Position numbers and translations under genes: made by a program. The notes beneath the pieces are model-generated. The model had not been told where the DNA came from and searched no databases. It worked only from the letters and a program-made list of their open reading frames with translations. Shown piece after piece: positions 18,324-25,984 of a stretch of 64,000 bases of DNA (the stretch's first letter is position 1; every line of letters starts with the position of its first letter). The stretch is from assembly GCF_024580525.1 (NCBI RefSeq), contig NZ_JANIKQ010000015.1, positions 1-64,000 on the forward strand, given 5' to 3'. Source of the DNA: Neisseria dentiae. GTDB lineage: Bacteria; Pseudomonadota; Gammaproteobacteria; Burkholderiales; Neisseriaceae.

Positions 18324-19034
18324 ATGACTAAAGCCAAAGCCGTGCAGGCCGCCCAAACCGCCTTAGCCGCATTTAAAAGCCAAGCGGCAAAAATCCATCA
18401 AGAGCGGGAAGACACCGCCACCGAAATCGCCAAGCTGAAAGCCGAAATCGGCCGCTTGGAAAATCTGCCCGTGAGTAAAAAAGATTTCGGCCTATTGCTG
18501 AAAGAACACATTGCCGCACAGGCGGAAGATGCCGAGAAACGCCTAATCGACACCCTAACCAGCGTAAAACGTGGTTTCGGCCAAGATGCCCCGATTGAAA
18601 AGCAGAGCTTCGACAAAATGGGCTTGAAAGCTTTGGAAGTTTCTACAATCGGCAAGGAAGAATACGGCACTTTGCGCCATAACTGGATTTTTTCAGATTG
18701 GCGGGCAGCGCACGGCAGCTTTTTGAGCGGGAATTTTTTCGATAAAGAAGACAGAATCCTTTCAGTTTTGTGTTATCTCTTCCCCGATGCAGTACATGAC
18801 CGCATTATGCAAACCGTAAACAGCCATTACGGCGACAAATGGGGCAATGAAGAACTGCCAAGCGTAAGCGAACGCCGCGAAACCATTACCAACCTGCAAA
18901 CAGAAATTTAGGGGCTGGAAAGCCGCCTTGTCGAGCTTGACGCGGCCATAGCTGAGTTTAACAGCCTTACCGCCCCCGCCCAAAATGCGGCCTTATCCGA
19001 TAGTGAGCGTGCCATTTTGGCTATGTATAGTTAA
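18324..19034 (+). pseudogene. Coiled-coil protein interrupted by an in-frame TAG
   Basis: An open frame of 195 codons ends at TAG 18909-18911, inside a coiled coil (TNLQTEI, stop, GLESRLVELDAAIAEF). The same frame continues 40 codons to TAA at 19034 with matching coiled-coil and charge pattern. The natural product was therefore about 236 residues. The N-terminus is also coiled coil (about 12-50) and the middle (about 110-180) is globular. A one-base change such as CAG or TAC/TAT to TAG would explain it. GAAAGGA is a good ribosome-binding site. Family not recognised. Confidence 0.65.
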
Positions 19035-19040
19035 AAACGC

Positions 19041-19070
19041 TTGACAAACGGAAAAACAGCGGGCGATAAT
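19041..19070 (+). promoter_or_regulatory. Strong promoter upstream of RNA locus and replication genes
   Basis: Perfect TTGACA (19041-19046), an 18-base spacer and GATAAT (19065-19070). It is the best promoter match in the element and starts right after the interrupted coiled-coil gene. Confidence 0.75.
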
Positions 19071-19076
19071 GGCCGC

Positions 19077-19182
19077 GTTACTGTAAATCCAGTAACCAGC
19101 CGTGAGAAGCTGAAATCGAAAGGCAAATAGCCGCCACAGCGCAACCGAGTTTCTAGAAAACCTGATTGCCGCGCGGTTTTTT
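19077..19182 (+). ncRNA. Candidate small structured RNA or leader
   Basis: The predicted transcript begins at or next to GTTACTG-TAAATC-CAGTAAC, a perfect 7-bp hairpin (19077-19096). It reaches AAAACC...GGTTTTTTATTT (19157-19182), a weak terminator. No open frame with a ribosome site lies inside. In P4 satellites a short CI RNA made from the leader of the replication operon controls immunity by early termination; position and structure here are analogous. Boundaries and function are inferred. Confidence 0.35.
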
Positions 19183-19350
19183 ATTTGCATTCCCCTTGTT
19201 TTACCTTTTTTCAACGGCAGGCAGGGGCAGAGCGGGCGTTATGCCCACTGGTACTTTCGGCCAGTTTCTCACACTTTGCCCTTTGTCTGCCGCCCCACGC
19301 GTGAGAACGTGAGCGGCGGCGGAAAGACCCGAAAGAAAGGTAACAACATC

Positions 19351-19626
19351 ATGAAAAATCAAACTTCTGCTTCTAAAAATTCCCCTGCATCTGAAACTTT
19401 GGCGGCTTTCCGCAATTCCGAAACCCCGCAATGTTTTTCAAATTATGACGGCTATTTGCTGAATGAAGCCGCCCATCTTCAAATAGAACGCGTAATTGAT
19501 ATGCTTGCCGCCATTTCGACCTTTTCACGCGGCTAAGACAAGCGCGAAGAACAGCTATTCAACACTATTTCATTTTCCAGCGAACTGCTGGAGCAGGCGA
19601 TTAAAAGCCGACCACAACCCGAATAA
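19351..19626 (+). pseudogene. Small protein gene interrupted by an in-frame TAA
   Basis: ATG at 19351 follows GAAAGAAAGG. The frame reads 61 codons to TAA at 19534-19536 (AAISTFSRG then stop) and continues without shift as DKREEQLFNTISFSSELLEQ to TAA at 19626. Amphipathic, Glu/Leu-rich residues continue through the stop, so the ancestral product was about 91 residues, probably with Tyr (TAC/TAT) at the stop. Family not recognised. It is the first gene behind the RNA locus. Confidence 0.55.
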
Positions 19627-19641
19627 TCCCAATCAAACCCG

Positions 19642-19735
19642 CTTACCTATGCCTAAAAACAGGCATAGGTAAGATTGCCGCACCCTTTACCTGCATAAAG
19701 TGCGCCGATAGGGCGGTCAGGAACGCGCCTGACCG
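19642..19735. repeat. Two perfect hairpins before the replication genes
   Basis: CTTACCTATGCCT / AGGCATAGGTAAG (13 bp, loop AAAAAC, 19642-19673) and CGGTCAGG / CCTGACCG (8 bp, loop AACGCG, 19714-19735). Neither has a T run, so they look like RNA-structure or protein-binding elements rather than simple terminators. Confidence 0.7.
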
Positions 19736-19783
19736 ATGCAAAAACGCTTGGTAAGGGGATAGCCGCCAAAAAGGTAAAACGCC

Positions 19784-20104
19784 ATGAAAACCGCAATTTT
19801 AACGCCTGCCGAAAAACAGGTAATCGGCTACCACACCCGCCGCCAAACCGCGCGGCAGATTCTGATAACGGCCATGCTGGCCTTAGCCGCCGCGCTGATT
19901 GCCCTGCATACCGCTCTACTGGCCGCGCAACGGTATCAGCCCACCCCGCCGCCCGCCGTGATTGTTTCTGCCGATTCAGACGGCCAAGCGGCGCAGCACC
20001 GCGCCCGTCGCACCGAGCAGGCCGCTACCGCCGCAATCCCCGACGACTGGACGGAAAACCCGCTTGCAGGCGTGGTTTACGAACCCAGCGGCCAAGAGCC
20101 GTAA
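19784..20104 (+). CDS. Small single-pass membrane protein of the element
   Basis: A 106-residue protein with a basic N-terminus (YHTRRQTARQ), one hydrophobic helix (about 27-49), and a Pro/Ala-rich hydrophilic tail ending in VVYEPSGQEP. The ATG is preceded by AAAAAGG. It lies 12 bases before the primase gene, within the same transcription unit. Family and function are unknown. Confidence 0.6.
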   Translation: MKTAILTPAEKQVIGYHTRRQTARQILITAMLALAAALIALHTALLAAQRYQPTPPPAVIVSADSDGQAAQHRARRTEQAATAAIPDDWTENPLAGVVYEPSGQEP

Positions 20105-20116
20105 GGGGGCAGAGCC

Positions 20117-21181
20117 GTGAAGCCTTTCGACTTATCCGACCTTAAGGCCGCCGCCGCTGGCCGCTGGCCTGAAATCCATGCCGCGCTTGGCATTCCCCGC
20201 GAATACCTGAACACCCGCAAACATTGCCCGTGCCCCTATTGCGGCGGAAAAGACCGCTACCGCTACACCGACCACCAACAGGGCGGCGGCTATATCTGCA
20301 ACCAATGCACCCCGCAGGGCGGCAGCGGCTTTGACCTGCTGATGTTGGTATTTGGCTATGACTTTGCCACCGCCGCCCGCGAAGTGGCCGCCCTGCTTGG
20401 ATTTTCAGACGGCCAAGCGGGGCAGCACCAAGCCCGCGCCCCCTTGCCGCCACCCACACCCGCCGAGCCGCCGCAAGACAAACAGGCCGCCTTGCTGGCT
20501 GTATGGAATGAAGCAGACCCATTGAACAGCCAAGACCCCGCCGCCCTATACCTGCAAGGGCGCGGCATTCCCGCCGCCGCTTTTCACGCGGCTGAAAATA
20601 TCCGCTATTGCCCCGCCCTACCGTTATGGGCAACCGACACCAGCGGAAAGCCGCTGTTAATCGGCCATTTCCCCGCCATGTTGGCCGCCATCACCACCGC
20701 TGACGGCCAAATACAAGGCTTGCATAAAACCTACCTGCACCCCGTTTCAGGCGGCGCATGGCAAAAACTGGCCGCCAAGCACCCGCAAACGGGCGAGCCA
20801 TTGCCCGCCAAAAAGATGCAATCCCGCTACCCCGCCGCCCTGAAAGGAGCGGCAGTAAACCTATTCCCGCCCGACCGACAAGGCCGCCTGATTGTGGCCG
20901 AAGGTATCGAAACCGCCCTTGCCGCCCGCGCCCTTTTCGGCCTGCCCGCCGCCGCCGCTCTATCCGCTTACGGCATGGCCGCCTTTGAGTGGCCGTCTGA
21001 AACGCTGGAACTGTTTATTTGCGCCGACAACGACACCAGCAATACAGGCCGCCACGCCGCCGATACGCTGGCAAAACGGGCAATCACAGCGGGCATAAAG
21101 GCGCAGATATGGCAGCCCGAAACAGCGGGCTTTGACGCGCTGGACGAGCTGAACAGGCGAAAGAAAACGGGCAGCCGATAA
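20117..21181 (+). CDS. P4-type zinc-finger/Toprim DNA primase
   Basis: A 354-residue primase-like protein. The N-terminal zinc ribbon uses Cys39, Cys42, Cys61 and Cys64 (CPYCGGKDR ... ICNQC). The middle (about 100-240) has AALYLQGRGI typical of Toprim primases. The C-terminal Toprim domain shows LIVAEGIETALAA and LFICADNDTS with the acidic metal-binding residues. It would prime DNA synthesis for element replication. P4 alpha fuses primase and helicase; here the ATPase is the separate next gene. The start is GTG at 20117 with GGGGGCAG upstream. Confidence 0.85.
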   Translation: MKPFDLSDLKAAAAGRWPEIHAALGIPREYLNTRKHCPCPYCGGKDRYRYTDHQQGGGYICNQCTPQGGSGFDLLMLVFGYDFATAAREVAALLGFSDGQAGQHQARAPLPPPTPAEPPQDKQAALLAVWNEADPLNSQDPAALYLQGRGIPAAAFHAAENIRYCPALPLWATDTSGKPLLIGHFPAMLAAITTADGQIQGLHKTYLHPVSGGAWQKLAAKHPQTGEPLPAKKMQSRYPAALKGAAVNLFPPDRQGRLIVAEGIETALAARALFGLPAAAALSAYGMAAFEWPSETLELFICADNDTSNTGRHAADTLAKRAITAGIKAQIWQPETAGFDALDELNRRKKTGSR

Positions 21182-21228
21182 AGGCCGCCCGTAATCCCCA
21201 CAATTCCCAAGACGATAAGGAAAACACC

Positions 21229-22995
21229 ATGATAAACGAACCCACCCCCGAAATTCAAGCGCAAAACCTGCAAGAGTTTGAAGCGGCAGAAATCAAGCCG
21301 CGTTACGAGTGTAACCGTAACGGCGTTTTTTATATCGGCGTAGAAACCGATAAAGACGGTAAAGCCCACGAAAAACCGCCGATACGCTTATCAGACCCGA
21401 TAAACCTAATCGGCAACGGCATAGACGGCGCAGGCAACCATTACCGCATTATCGAATGGCGCGACAATATCAGCCGAAAACGGCTTACTACCGCCCTGCC
21501 GATGGCCGAAATCGGCACGAATTGGGGGCGGCTGCAAAGTTTGGGGCTGGCTATAATGGCAAACCGCCGAAAACGCGAACTTTTGGCCGATTATCTGCAA
21601 ACAGACGGCAGCCACACCCCTTACAGCATCACGGCACAATCAGGCTGGATTAAACGCCCCCGCGCCTATGTTTTGCCGAACGGGCAGATTATCGTTTCCG
21701 AAGCCTACAAATCGCGGGTTCGCGCGATTTACAACGGCGACAAAAGCCAAGCGGCGGCCTATAACGAAGCGGGAACGCTGGCCGACTGGCAAAAAGAAGT
21801 GGCCGTCTATGCCGCAGGAAACAGCCGCCTAAGCCTTGCCATAGGCGCGGCACTTTCCGCCCCGCTGCTTTACCTTTTAGGCATGGAATCGGGCGGATTC
21901 CATCTTTTCGGCGATTCACGCGACGGCAAATCAACCGCCGCCCGCGCCGCCTTGTCGGTTTGGGGCAGCCCCGCCGAACTGATGGCAAGCTGGACGGGAA
22001 CAAGCCACGGTTTCAACAATTTGGCAAATTCCCGCAATGATGGTTTTTTGGTTTTAGACGAAATCGGCCAAGCCAACCCGCGCCATGTATCGCAAACCGC
22101 CTATTCCGTGATTAACGGCATTTCAAAAATACAGGGCGCGAAAGACGGCGGTAACCGTGAAGCGACGCGATGGCGCATCATGCTTTTATCTACTGGCGAA
22201 AAACCCTTAGACGGATTCTTGCAGGCGGCTAAAGCCGACTGGAACGCAGGGCAGGCCGCCCGCCTGCCGTCTATCCCGTCTGATGCAGGAAAAGGGCTTG
22301 GTATTTTCGACACCCTGCACGGCCACCAAAAGGGAAGCCATTTAGCCGAAAGCATCAATCAGGCGGCAAGCCGCAATTACGGCCACGCAGGCAGGGCTTT
22401 TGTTGAATTGATGCTTATAAAGCCCGCCGCTTTATCCGAAGCACGGCAATTGATAGCCGATTTTATGGCAACCCTGCCCGATATGGACGGCCAAGCCCGC
22501 ACAGTAGCCAGCCGATTTGCCGCAGTAGCCGCCGCCCTTGAGCTTGCAGCCCGACATGGGATAACAGGTATTGCCGCAGGCTTGGCATTTCCCGCTATCA
22601 AACAATGTTTTGATTCATGGTTTGAACGTAACGGGACAGGAAAATTTGAAGACCGTAAAATCATGGAAAACGCTATCAATTTTGCACAGCGTAATTTTGA
22701 CAGTCAGCGTTTTGTTATTCTGCCCAATCCGCCGTCTTTTTCTGTTCCGCACGACTTGGCAGGTTACCGAAAGAAAGGCGAACAGCCAGAGAATGACTGT
22801 TTTTATATCCTGCCTGCCGTATTTTCAGATGAAATATGCAAAGATTTTGATAAAGCCAAAGTGTGTGATGTTCTTCATAATGCCCAATGGTTGCAATACA
22901 ATAAAGCTGGAGGCCGATGGCAACACCAACTAAAAGGAAAAGGCAGGTTCTTTTTGATATGCGGAACATTACCACCGCATGAAATGGGGGAATGA
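21229..22995 (+). CDS. DUF927-family replicative ATPase/helicase candidate
   Basis: A 588-residue protein with a P-loop GDSRDGKST (228-236) and Walker B FLVLDEIG with Asp277-Glu278. Surrounding blocks (SGWIKRP, GNSRLSLAIGAALSAPLL, ASWTGTSHGFNNLA) are those of DUF927 proteins, which accompany primases in satellites and plasmids. It probably unwinds DNA at the element origin. It follows the primase by 47 bases with AAGGAAAA as ribosome site and overlaps the next gene by four bases. Confidence 0.85.
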   Translation: MINEPTPEIQAQNLQEFEAAEIKPRYECNRNGVFYIGVETDKDGKAHEKPPIRLSDPINLIGNGIDGAGNHYRIIEWRDNISRKRLTTALPMAEIGTNWGRLQSLGLAIMANRRKRELLADYLQTDGSHTPYSITAQSGWIKRPRAYVLPNGQIIVSEAYKSRVRAIYNGDKSQAAAYNEAGTLADWQKEVAVYAAGNSRLSLAIGAALSAPLLYLLGMESGGFHLFGDSRDGKSTAARAALSVWGSPAELMASWTGTSHGFNNLANSRNDGFLVLDEIGQANPRHVSQTAYSVINGISKIQGAKDGGNREATRWRIMLLSTGEKPLDGFLQAAKADWNAGQAARLPSIPSDAGKGLGIFDTLHGHQKGSHLAESINQAASRNYGHAGRAFVELMLIKPAALSEARQLIADFMATLPDMDGQARTVASRFAAVAAALELAARHGITGIAAGLAFPAIKQCFDSWFERNGTGKFEDRKIMENAINFAQRNFDSQRFVILPNPPSFSVPHDLAGYRKKGEQPENDCFYILPAVFSDEICKDFDKAKVCDVLHNAQWLQYNKAGGRWQHQLKGKGRFFLICGTLPPHEMGE

Positions 22996-23285
22996 TGGAA
23001 GAAATGAACAACTCAGGCAGCGATGATGATTATTTTGATATAACCGATTTTTTAGAAAGCGGCATAACATTTATTTTTCAGTCTATCATCATTGGGGTTG
23101 CTGTTTATGAAGCAGCTACGGGCATGATGGCAAGTGGGTTCGGCGGGCTGTTCACAGGCCTTATGATGGGGCTGTTTAAAGGTGTGTTTTATGGGTTGGC
23201 ATCATTGATATTCATCTTGCCAATTTGCATGATTATTTTCATCATTTACATGGTTATTTCATTCATAATTGAAATATGTTCTTAA
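22992..23285 (+). CDS. Small two-helix membrane protein
   Basis: A 97-residue protein with an acidic N-terminus (SGSDDDYFDITDF), then three hydrophobic stretches (about 28-45, 50-70, 72-95) rich in Ile, Phe and Gly. It starts inside the DUF927 stop codon region (ATGA) and ends the replication operon. Base composition is more AT-rich than the upstream genes. Such proteins can be superinfection-exclusion or toxin-like factors, but nothing proves that here. Confidence 0.6.
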   Translation: MMEEMNNSGSDDDYFDITDFLESGITFIFQSIIIGVAVYEAATGMMASGFGGLFTGLMMGLFKGVFYGLASLIFILPICMIIFIIYMVISFIIEICS

Positions 23286-23289
23286 AAAG

Positions 23290-23312
23290 CTGGCAATTTT
23301 GCCAGTTTTTTT
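23290..23312 (+). terminator. Terminator of the replication operon
   Basis: CTGGC, AATTTT, GCCAG followed by seven T residues, five bases after the last stop codon. Confidence 0.85.
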
Positions 23313-23350
23313 AAAACAAAAAAACACTATAAGGAAAAAATGAAAAATTA

Positions 23351-23606
23351 GCGGTTACCGCGGTTACTTACATAAATTAACTATCAAAATCCTTTAATGG
23401 CAATATTTCCAGCGGTAACCGCTACAATATTTAACAACGGTTACCTAGCGGTTACCGCGGTTACATTTTTATAATCAACAACTTAAAATGTAAAGAATGC
23501 TAAGGTAACCGCAAGTAACCGTGTAAATTTATGTTTTCGGTTACCTTTTTGTTATTAAGTTTCAATTTGTTAAATAAAGGTAACCGCGGTAACCGCGGTT
23601 ACCGCT
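23351..23606. repeat. GGTTACC repeat array, candidate replication origin
   Basis: At least ten copies of GGTTACC or its reverse complement GGTAACC (some fused as GGTTACCGCGGTTAC) lie in 256 bases of otherwise AT-rich DNA: near 23352, 23413, 23439, 23449, 23503, 23539, 23579 and following. Spacing is irregular, so this is not CRISPR. Iterons plus AT-rich stretches next to primase and ATPase genes fit an origin bound by the element's own initiator, as in P4. Confidence 0.7.
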
Positions 23607-23682
23607 GCATTTTGTGTATATATACAGTTTTTTATTTCGTCTGATTTGGGCTTTTACTTGGGGGGGCCTTGATTTTGTTGAT

Positions 23683-23922
23683 ATGATGCGGGTTTATAGG
23701 GAAGAAAGCCACCAAAAGCCCGATATATCTATCCCACCTAAAAGAAATAAACGGGATAAACGGGGATTAAGCGGGTTTTTGCGGGATAGGGTTTACAGGT
23801 TTTGGGTGCCAAAAAAACCACAAAATCAGCCTAAAAACGCTTTGATTTTTGCAAGATGGGGGTATATTTTGGGGTATTTATCAAACATTAAAATAAAATT
23901 TATAATTAAACCAATAAGTTAA
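23683..23922 (+). CDS. Doubtful small basic protein at the right end
   Basis: A 79-codon frame from ATG 23683 (a GTG at 23614 would give 102 codons). It encodes a Lys/Arg-rich protein (PPKRNKRDKRG) ending in a hydrophobic tail. No good ribosome-binding site is seen, and the 3' half overlaps the GGGGTAT arm-type repeat. It may be non-coding DNA. Confidence 0.25.
   Translation: MMRVYREESHQKPDISIPPKRNKRDKRGLSGFLRDRVYRFWVPKKPQNQPKNALIFARWGYILGYLSNIKIKFIIKPIS
23859..23877. promoter_or_regulatory. Right-end arm-type repeat
   Basis: GGGGTATATTTTGGGGTAT matches the left-end block at 15097-15115 at 18 of 19 positions and lies 54 bases inside attR. A likely integrase arm site. Confidence 0.5.
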
Positions 23923-23930
23923 ATTGCTGA

Positions 23931-23990
23931 TTCAAGTCTCGATGTCGCACCATCAAAAGAAAATAGCCCAAATTTTGGGCTGTTTTTTTA
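23931..23990 (+). repeat. attR: degenerate copy of the tRNA-Leu 3' end
   Basis: Copy of 14903-14963 with one G deleted in the acceptor sequence (GTCGCACC for GTCGGCACC) and a few substitutions. It retains a hairpin with a T run. It is a tRNA fragment only, not a functional gene. Confidence 0.88.
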
Positions 23991-24157
23991 TGTTTTTTTG
24001 GAGGGCTTGGGCGCTGGTTTGCTGTTGCAGAGGGCAACGCCCGCTTAGGCCGTCTGAAATGCCCATGCGGTTATTATTTATATAGTCCAATCATTTAACT
24101 TTAGTAACCATTCCGTCATATTCGGGCTTTGCCGATCATCTTGAGTTTCGGCAACGT

Positions 24158-24186
24158 GCCATACCCGGGTTAAGCCCGGGTATGGC
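24158..24186. repeat. 12-bp perfect hairpin
   Basis: GCCATACCCGGG, loop TTAAG, CCCGGGTATGGC. It lies in the 354-base non-coding stretch between attR and ligE, which otherwise holds DUS copies and a degenerate repeat. Confidence 0.8.
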
Positions 24187-24208
24187 GCGTGTGTTTTTTC
24201 TTAAGTTT

Positions 24209-24338
24209 GGAACTTTGCAAAAATACCCTAAGGCCGTCTGAAATACTTAAATCCCGTTATTAGCTTCGCAAGCCGCTTACGCGGGAATAACGAAAAAGAA
24301 ACTTTGGGTGATGCTTTTTGACTTTTGAAAAGGTCTCA
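24209..24338. repeat. Degenerate GAGACCTTTGCAAA-type element
   Basis: Left edge GGAACTTTGCAAAAATACCC and right edge TTTTGAAAAGGTCTC are worn versions of the ends seen at 39655 and 56792. The interior shares TCTGAAATACTTAAAT and ATTAGCTTCGCAAG with the copy at 41891. It contains one DUS. Confidence 0.6.
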
Positions 24339-24344
24339 AAGTGT

Positions 24345-25169
24345 TTAGGGTTTGTGCGGCCGGTCGTTTCTTACACGCATGAAAGTGGCGAATCTGGGCG
24401 TGCCTTTTTGGGTGAATCCGCGGTGGCGGTAGGTGATGGTGCTGCCGATGGCAGGCGGGTTGGCGCGGTCGCTGTCTTTCAGGCCGCTGCCGATTTTAAA
24501 TTCGCCGTGTTGGTTTTTGCAGCCGAGTGCACCGAGTTTTCCCGAATATTTACCCTTGCCTTCGTAGTGGCGGGTAACAGTGCATTCGGCATCGTGCAGG
24601 CTTTTCAGTTTCAGCAGATAATCGCTGCGGCCGCCCCGGTAGGGCATTTCGGGGTGGCGCAGCATGACGCCTTCGCCGCCTCCGGCTTCTATTTGTTTTA
24701 AGAACGCCTGTGCGTGGGCGTTGTTTCTGGCGGGCGTTTGCTTGATGATTTTAATCGGTGCCTGAGGGTGGCGGTGCAGCCATTTTTCGAGCACGGCCAG
24801 GCGTTGGTAGAGGTTGCCGGATGCCTGCGGCACGTCGAACACATAGAGTTTGATGTTTTGCCAGTTGCCTGATGCGGTGCGCACGGCGGCGGAAATCTGC
24901 TCGAATTGCCCGCACCTGCTGAACAGCTCGCCGTCGAGGGGATAGGGCGGGAAATGGTCGAGGTAGCCTGCGGGCGGGGTAAACGGGTAGCCTTGGCGGC
25001 TGACGAGCTGTTTGCCGTTCCAATAGGCGCGCACGCCGTCGAGTTTTTCGCTCATTGCCCAGCCGGAGATGTTTTGTGCACGGTATTCTTTAGCGAGCAG
25101 CAAATCGGGAGCGGCGGCCAGCGCGGCCGGCGTGAAAAATAGGGCGCAAGAGAGTATGATGCTTTTCAT
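24345..25169 (-). CDS. ligE: ATP-dependent DNA ligase LigE, exported
   Basis: A 274-residue minimal ATP-dependent ligase. Residues 1-19 (MKSIILSCALFFTPAALAA) are a signal peptide, so it acts in the periplasm. Motif I is SEKLDGVRAY with the adenylated Lys42; later motifs include PLDGELFS, EGVMLRHP and YLLKLKS with the motif V Lys. LigE proteins occur in Neisseria and Haemophilus, where they are linked to DNA uptake and biofilm. There is no accessory domain, as usual for this class. It sits just outside the right end of the element. Confidence 0.93.
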   Translation of the reverse strand: MKSIILSCALFFTPAALAAAPDLLLAKEYRAQNISGWAMSEKLDGVRAYWNGKQLVSRQGYPFTPPAGYLDHFPPYPLDGELFSRCGQFEQISAAVRTASGNWQNIKLYVFDVPQASGNLYQRLAVLEKWLHRHPQAPIKIIKQTPARNNAHAQAFLKQIEAGGGEGVMLRHPEMPYRGGRSDYLLKLKSLHDAECTVTRHYEGKGKYSGKLGALGCKNQHGEFKIGSGLKDSDRANPPAIGSTITYRHRGFTQKGTPRFATFMRVRNDRPHKP

Positions 25170-25242
25170 TTTGTTTTCCCTGTTTGTGTTTATTTGTAAC
25201 TCAAAATATTATTACAGGCCGTCTGAAAAATAAAGGAAGTTT

Positions 25243-25881
25243 ATGACTTTGCATTGTGAAATGATTGCGGTAACGCCGTTTAGGCAGAATTGCACGTTGC
25301 TGTGGGACGATGAAACCGGTGAGGCCGTACTCACAGATGTGGGCGGCGATGTGCCGTTTGTGCTGGCGGAAGTTGCCAAGCGCGGTTTGAAATTGACGGC
25401 CGTTTGGCTGACGCATGGCCATTTGGACCATGCGGGCGGGGTAGTTGAGTTGCTCTCGCAGTATGATGTGCCGGTGTTGGGGCCGCACGAAGAGGATAGT
25501 TTTCTGTTGGGGCAGTTGCCGCAGGTGACGGCGCAATACGGCTTCCCCGTGTCGCCTGCGTTTGAGCCGTCGCGCTGGTTGCAGGAAGGCGATACGCTGG
25601 CGGTGGGAAACCATACGTTCGAGGTGCTGCATATCCCCGGCCACACGCCGGGCCATGTTGTGTTTTATTGTAAAGATGCGGAATTATTAATCGCAGGCGA
25701 TGTCTTGTTTTATGAAACGATCGGCAGAACCGATTTCCCGCGCGGAAATCATGCTGATTTAATCCGCAATATTGCAAGCAAGCTGCTGGTATTGCCCGAA
25801 CACACGACGGTGGTTGCGGGGCACGGCAGAACCACCACCATCGGTCACGAAAAGCGGCACAATCCGTTTTTGCAGGGCTGA
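25243..25881 (+). CDS. Metallo-beta-lactamase fold hydrolase, glyoxalase II-like
   Basis: A 212-residue cytosolic protein with the metal motif THGHLDHAGG, a second His in PGHTPGHVV, Asp in IAGDVLF and a terminal GHGRTTTIGHEK. The lack of the C-terminal helical domain of GloB makes it a YcbL-type single-domain thioesterase or glyoxalase II. Substrate not determinable from sequence. It starts at ATG 25243 after AAGGAAG and is divergent from ligE. Confidence 0.88.
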   Translation: MTLHCEMIAVTPFRQNCTLLWDDETGEAVLTDVGGDVPFVLAEVAKRGLKLTAVWLTHGHLDHAGGVVELLSQYDVPVLGPHEEDSFLLGQLPQVTAQYGFPVSPAFEPSRWLQEGDTLAVGNHTFEVLHIPGHTPGHVVFYCKDAELLIAGDVLFYETIGRTDFPRGNHADLIRNIASKLLVLPEHTTVVAGHGRTTTIGHEKRHNPFLQG

Positions 25882-25984
25882 GGCCAAAGTTAAGAAGTGT
25901 AAAAATGCCCGAAAGGCTGCCTTGCTTGCGGATTGGCGGATACGGATTTGTTTTCCCACACCATCTCAATGTAAGGAGTGAGTA

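Larger units (their letters stand above)
14903..23990 (+). mobile_element. tRNA-Leu-integrated satellite-like element with Mu-type genes
   Basis: A 9.1-kb element bounded by a 60-base imperfect direct repeat (14903-14963 and 23931-23990) that includes the last 23 bases of tRNA-Leu. Contents in order: integrase, AlpA-like regulator, Mu Gam-like, Mor-like and Mu protease I-like genes, an interrupted coiled-coil gene, a promoter/RNA locus, an interrupted small gene, a membrane protein, a primase, a DUF927 ATPase, a small membrane protein and a GGTTACC repeat array. No portal, capsid, tail or lysis genes are seen, so it is not a complete prophage. Layout resembles P4-like satellites and phage-inducible islands; dependence on a helper is inferred. 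Confidence 0.85.

Noticed and set aside
19351..19626. Toxin-antitoxin pair formed by the interrupted small gene and its neighbour
   Set aside because: No toxin or antitoxin motif was seen, and the stop codon interrupts a single continuous protein frame.
23351..23606. Possible CRISPR array
   Set aside because: Repeats are 7 bases, in both orientations, with irregular short gaps, and there are no cas genes. It fits iterons instead.
23931..23990. Second tRNA-Leu gene
   Set aside because: Only the 3' quarter is present, with a missing G in the acceptor stem. It is an attachment-site remnant.
14903..23990. Complete prophage
   Set aside because: Mu-like genes are present but no transposase, portal, capsid, tail or lysis genes were found, and the element has an integrase at a tRNA.
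24158..24186. Operator for ligE
   Set aside because: The hairpin lies downstream of ligE, not upstream, and related hairpins occur between other genes; it is more likely a repeat or terminator.
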